Shown here: in pieces, positions 6,035 to 7,058 of the stretch
Numbering within the stretch: the first letter of the stretch is position 1
Layout: each line of letters begins with the position of its first letter
Source of the DNA: Bacillota bacterium
Lineage (GTDB): Bacteria > Bacillota > Clostridia > Christensenellales > Pumilibacteraceae
Length of the DNA: 7,058 nucleotides
Direction: 5' to 3'
NCBI GenBank assembly: GCA_009780875.1
Contig: WQZE01000049.1
Coordinates: 1 to 7,058 of the forward strand
Notes under the pieces: model-generated
What the model saw: the letters and a program-made list of their open reading frames with translations, nothing else
Database searches by the model: none
What the model was told of the DNA's origin: nothing
Program-made: the position numbers and the translations under genes

Positions 6035-6751
6035 ATCAAGGGCAACAATAACAATCATCATCGTGGCAACAACCACAATCGTGTGGAGATGAATTACCGT
6101 ATCAGAGACCCACAAGTCAGAGTCATTGACGAAAATGGAGAACAATTGGGGGTTATGACGGCACAAGAGGCCAATCGCCTTGCGGATAGCAAGAGCCTTG
6201 ATTTGGTCAAAATCAATCCACAAGTGACGCCACCCATTTGCAAAATTATGGATTACGGCAAGTTCAAATTTGACGCATCCAAAAGGGAAAAAGAGCAAAA
6301 ACGCAACAGCAAAAATAGCGAATTGCGTGAGATGGTGTTGTCAATGAATATTGACAAGCACGATTTGGAAACCAAGGCACGCAAAGTGGTGGAGTTCTTG
6401 TCTGGTGGAGACAAGGTCAAGGTCAGCCTCAAAATGCGTGGAAGAGAGCAAGCCCACGCAAAACTGGGCGTTGAAAAACTGGAACAGTTTTTTGCTTTGT
6501 GTGAAAGTGTAGGAGCGATTGACCAAACACCCAAAACCGAGGGTAGAAACATTGTGATGTTCTTGGTGCCCATCAAAAAAGTGGCGACAGCCAAACCGCC
6601 CAAGGGTGATGCCGATAAAAAAACGGAAAAACCCAAAAGTGAATCCAAAGAATCCACCAAGCCAAAACCTGAGGCAGCCAGTACAGACGCAAAACCAAAG
6701 GTGACCACAAAAAAAGCAAGTAGCGTGCCATCAAAAGATGCACAAAAATAA
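6035..6751 (+). CDS. infC: Translation initiation factor IF-3, probable ATC start
   Basis: IF3 binds the 30S subunit, keeps it apart from 50S and checks the start codon and initiator tRNA. From ATC 6035 the product is 238 residues, against about 165-180 for most bacteria. The IF3 N-domain is about 19-88, with YRIRDPQVRVIDENGEQLG (21-39) and PPICKIMDYGKFKFDASK (66-83). A lysine-rich linker leads to the C-domain (about 96-182), with MRGREQAHAKLGVEKL (134-149) and NIVMFLVP (172-179). The first 18 residues are Asn/His-rich (GNNNNHHRGNNHNR). The last 56 (183-238) form a Lys/Pro/Ser/Thr-rich tail that is probably disordered. The start is set by GGAGGG at 6022-6027. infC in E. coli and Geobacillus uses AUU, and IF3 rejects such codons, so a non-canonical start gives self-limiting synthesis. 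Alternatives are TTG 5990 (inside a hairpin, weak site), GTG 6083 and ATG 6089 (no usable site). Confidence 0.93.
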   Translation: MKGNNNNHHRGNNHNRVEMNYRIRDPQVRVIDENGEQLGVMTAQEANRLADSKSLDLVKINPQVTPPICKIMDYGKFKFDASKREKEQKRNSKNSELREMVLSMNIDKHDLETKARKVVEFLSGGDKVKVSLKMRGREQAHAKLGVEKLEQFFALCESVGAIDQTPKTEGRNIVMFLVPIKKVATAKPPKGDADKKTEKPKSESKESTKPKPEAASTDAKPKVTTKKASSVPSKDAQK

Positions 6752-6756
6752 AATTG

Positions 6757-6784
6757 TGATTTTTGCCTTTTGGGGCACAAATCA
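6757..6784 (+). promoter_or_regulatory. Hairpin between infC and rpmI touching the rpmI ribosome site
   Basis: TGATTT (6757-6762) pairs with AAATCA (6779-6784). After one T-C mismatch, TGCC (6764-6767) pairs with GGCA (6774-6777), leaving a 6-nt loop. The last paired base is the first A of the rpmI AAGGAG (6784-6789). A competing TTGTG/CACAA pairing (6754-6758 with 6776-6780) is also possible. No T-tract follows, so it is not a terminator. It could modulate rpmI translation; in E. coli, L20 represses rpmI at this boundary. The role here is inference. Confidence 0.4.
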
Positions 6785-6795
6785 AGGAGTAGGGA

Positions 6796-6999
6796 ATGCC
6801 AAAATTTAGAAGTCATAGCGGGGCTAAAAAAAGATTTAGATTGTCCGCAAATGGAAAAGTCAAGCACGGAAAAATGAACAAAGCACACATTTTGACAAAG
6901 AAGGACCGCAAACGCAAGGCGGACTTGCGTCAAGGTGGCTATCTAGCCAATGAGGCACAAGCAGCCTCTATGCGTACACTCATACAACAAAGACCCTAG
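6796..6999 (+). CDS. rpmI: 50S ribosomal protein L35
   Basis: Small basic protein of the large ribosomal subunit, 67 residues, matching the family length of about 64-66. The N-terminus MPKFRSHSGAKKRFRLSANG (1-20) follows the L35 pattern MPK-K-H-GA-KRF-G. The rest is rich in Lys and Arg for rRNA contact, with HILTKKDRKRKADLRQ in the usual helix region. The ATG at 6796 has AAGGAG at 6784-6789 with 6 nt spacing. It lies 44 nt after infC and 44 nt before rplT, in the order infC-rpmI-rplT that is conserved across bacteria. Confidence 0.96.
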   Translation: MPKFRSHSGAKKRFRLSANGKVKHGKMNKAHILTKKDRKRKADLRQGGYLANEAQAASMRTLIQQRP

Positions 7000-7043
7000 T
7001 TTGTGGTTTTGTCATACAAATTGAATTATAAGGAAATAAAGTT

Positions 7044-7058
7044 ATGAGAATTAAAAGA
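7044..7058 (+). CDS. rplT: 50S ribosomal protein L20, 5' end only
   Basis: Only the first five codons (MRIKR) are in the window. They fit the basic L20 N-terminus, and the gene order after infC and rpmI makes rplT by far the most likely identity. An AAGGA at 7030-7034 lies 9 nt before the ATG. L20 assembles the large subunit and, in both E. coli and Bacillus, represses its own operon. That makes it the candidate ligand for the infC leader and the infC-rpmI gap. Confidence 0.8.

Noticed and set aside
1..7058. CRISPR array, tRNA, insertion sequence, prophage or defence genes
   Set aside because: There are no regularly spaced repeats, tRNA-like cloverleaf, transposase or terminal inverted repeats. 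The window is ordinary metabolic and translation genes.

Overview
The window looks like chromosomal DNA of a low-to-moderate GC Gram-positive bacterium (Bacillota, probably clostridia-like). The reasons are the gene content, purine-rich Shine-Dalgarno sites, a textbook sigma-A promoter, A/T-flanked hairpin terminators, and an infC-rpmI-rplT ribosomal operon with a long structured leader. TGG is the tryptophan codon and the visible genes end in TAA or TAG, so nothing suggests a recoded genome. The sequence alone does not place it at genus or family level. Every gene I can support is on the + strand.

Unit 1 (about 77-5741) is a glycerol uptake and oxidation operon. It encodes glycerol kinase (glpK), a GlpA-like FAD oxidoreductase with a C-terminal BFD-type Fe-S domain, a two-Rossmann-fold NAD(P)/FAD oxidoreductase fused to a Cys4 DUF1667 domain, and a GlpF-type aquaglyceroporin. 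It ends in a strong hairpin-plus-T-tract terminator at 5706-5741. Read as a pathway, glycerol enters through GlpF, GlpK traps it as glycerol-3-phosphate, and the two flavoproteins probably oxidise it to dihydroxyacetone phosphate, passing electrons through Fe-S centres. No GlpC-like membrane anchor and no oxygen-dependent GlpO are encoded here. The 5' control region of this operon lies mostly outside the window.

Unit 2 (about 5806 to the right edge) is the translation operon infC-rpmI-rplT, cut off five codons into rplT. It has a perfect TTGACA-17-TATAAT promoter with a TG extension. About 190 nt of leader follow, containing an attenuator-like hairpin with a T6 tract, a perfect 12-bp inverted repeat, and a possible 12-bp long-range helix closing just before the infC Shine-Dalgarno site. 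infC appears to start at a non-canonical ATC codon (6035), the kind of start through which IF3 controls its own synthesis. The encoded IF3 has an Asn/His-rich N-terminus and a Lys/Pro/Ser-rich C-terminal tail.

Most of the content belongs to known families. The points most worth follow-up are the AUC start and leader architecture of infC, the DUF1667 fusion and the soluble redox relay it implies, and a charged insertion of roughly 32 residues in an external loop of the glycerol channel.
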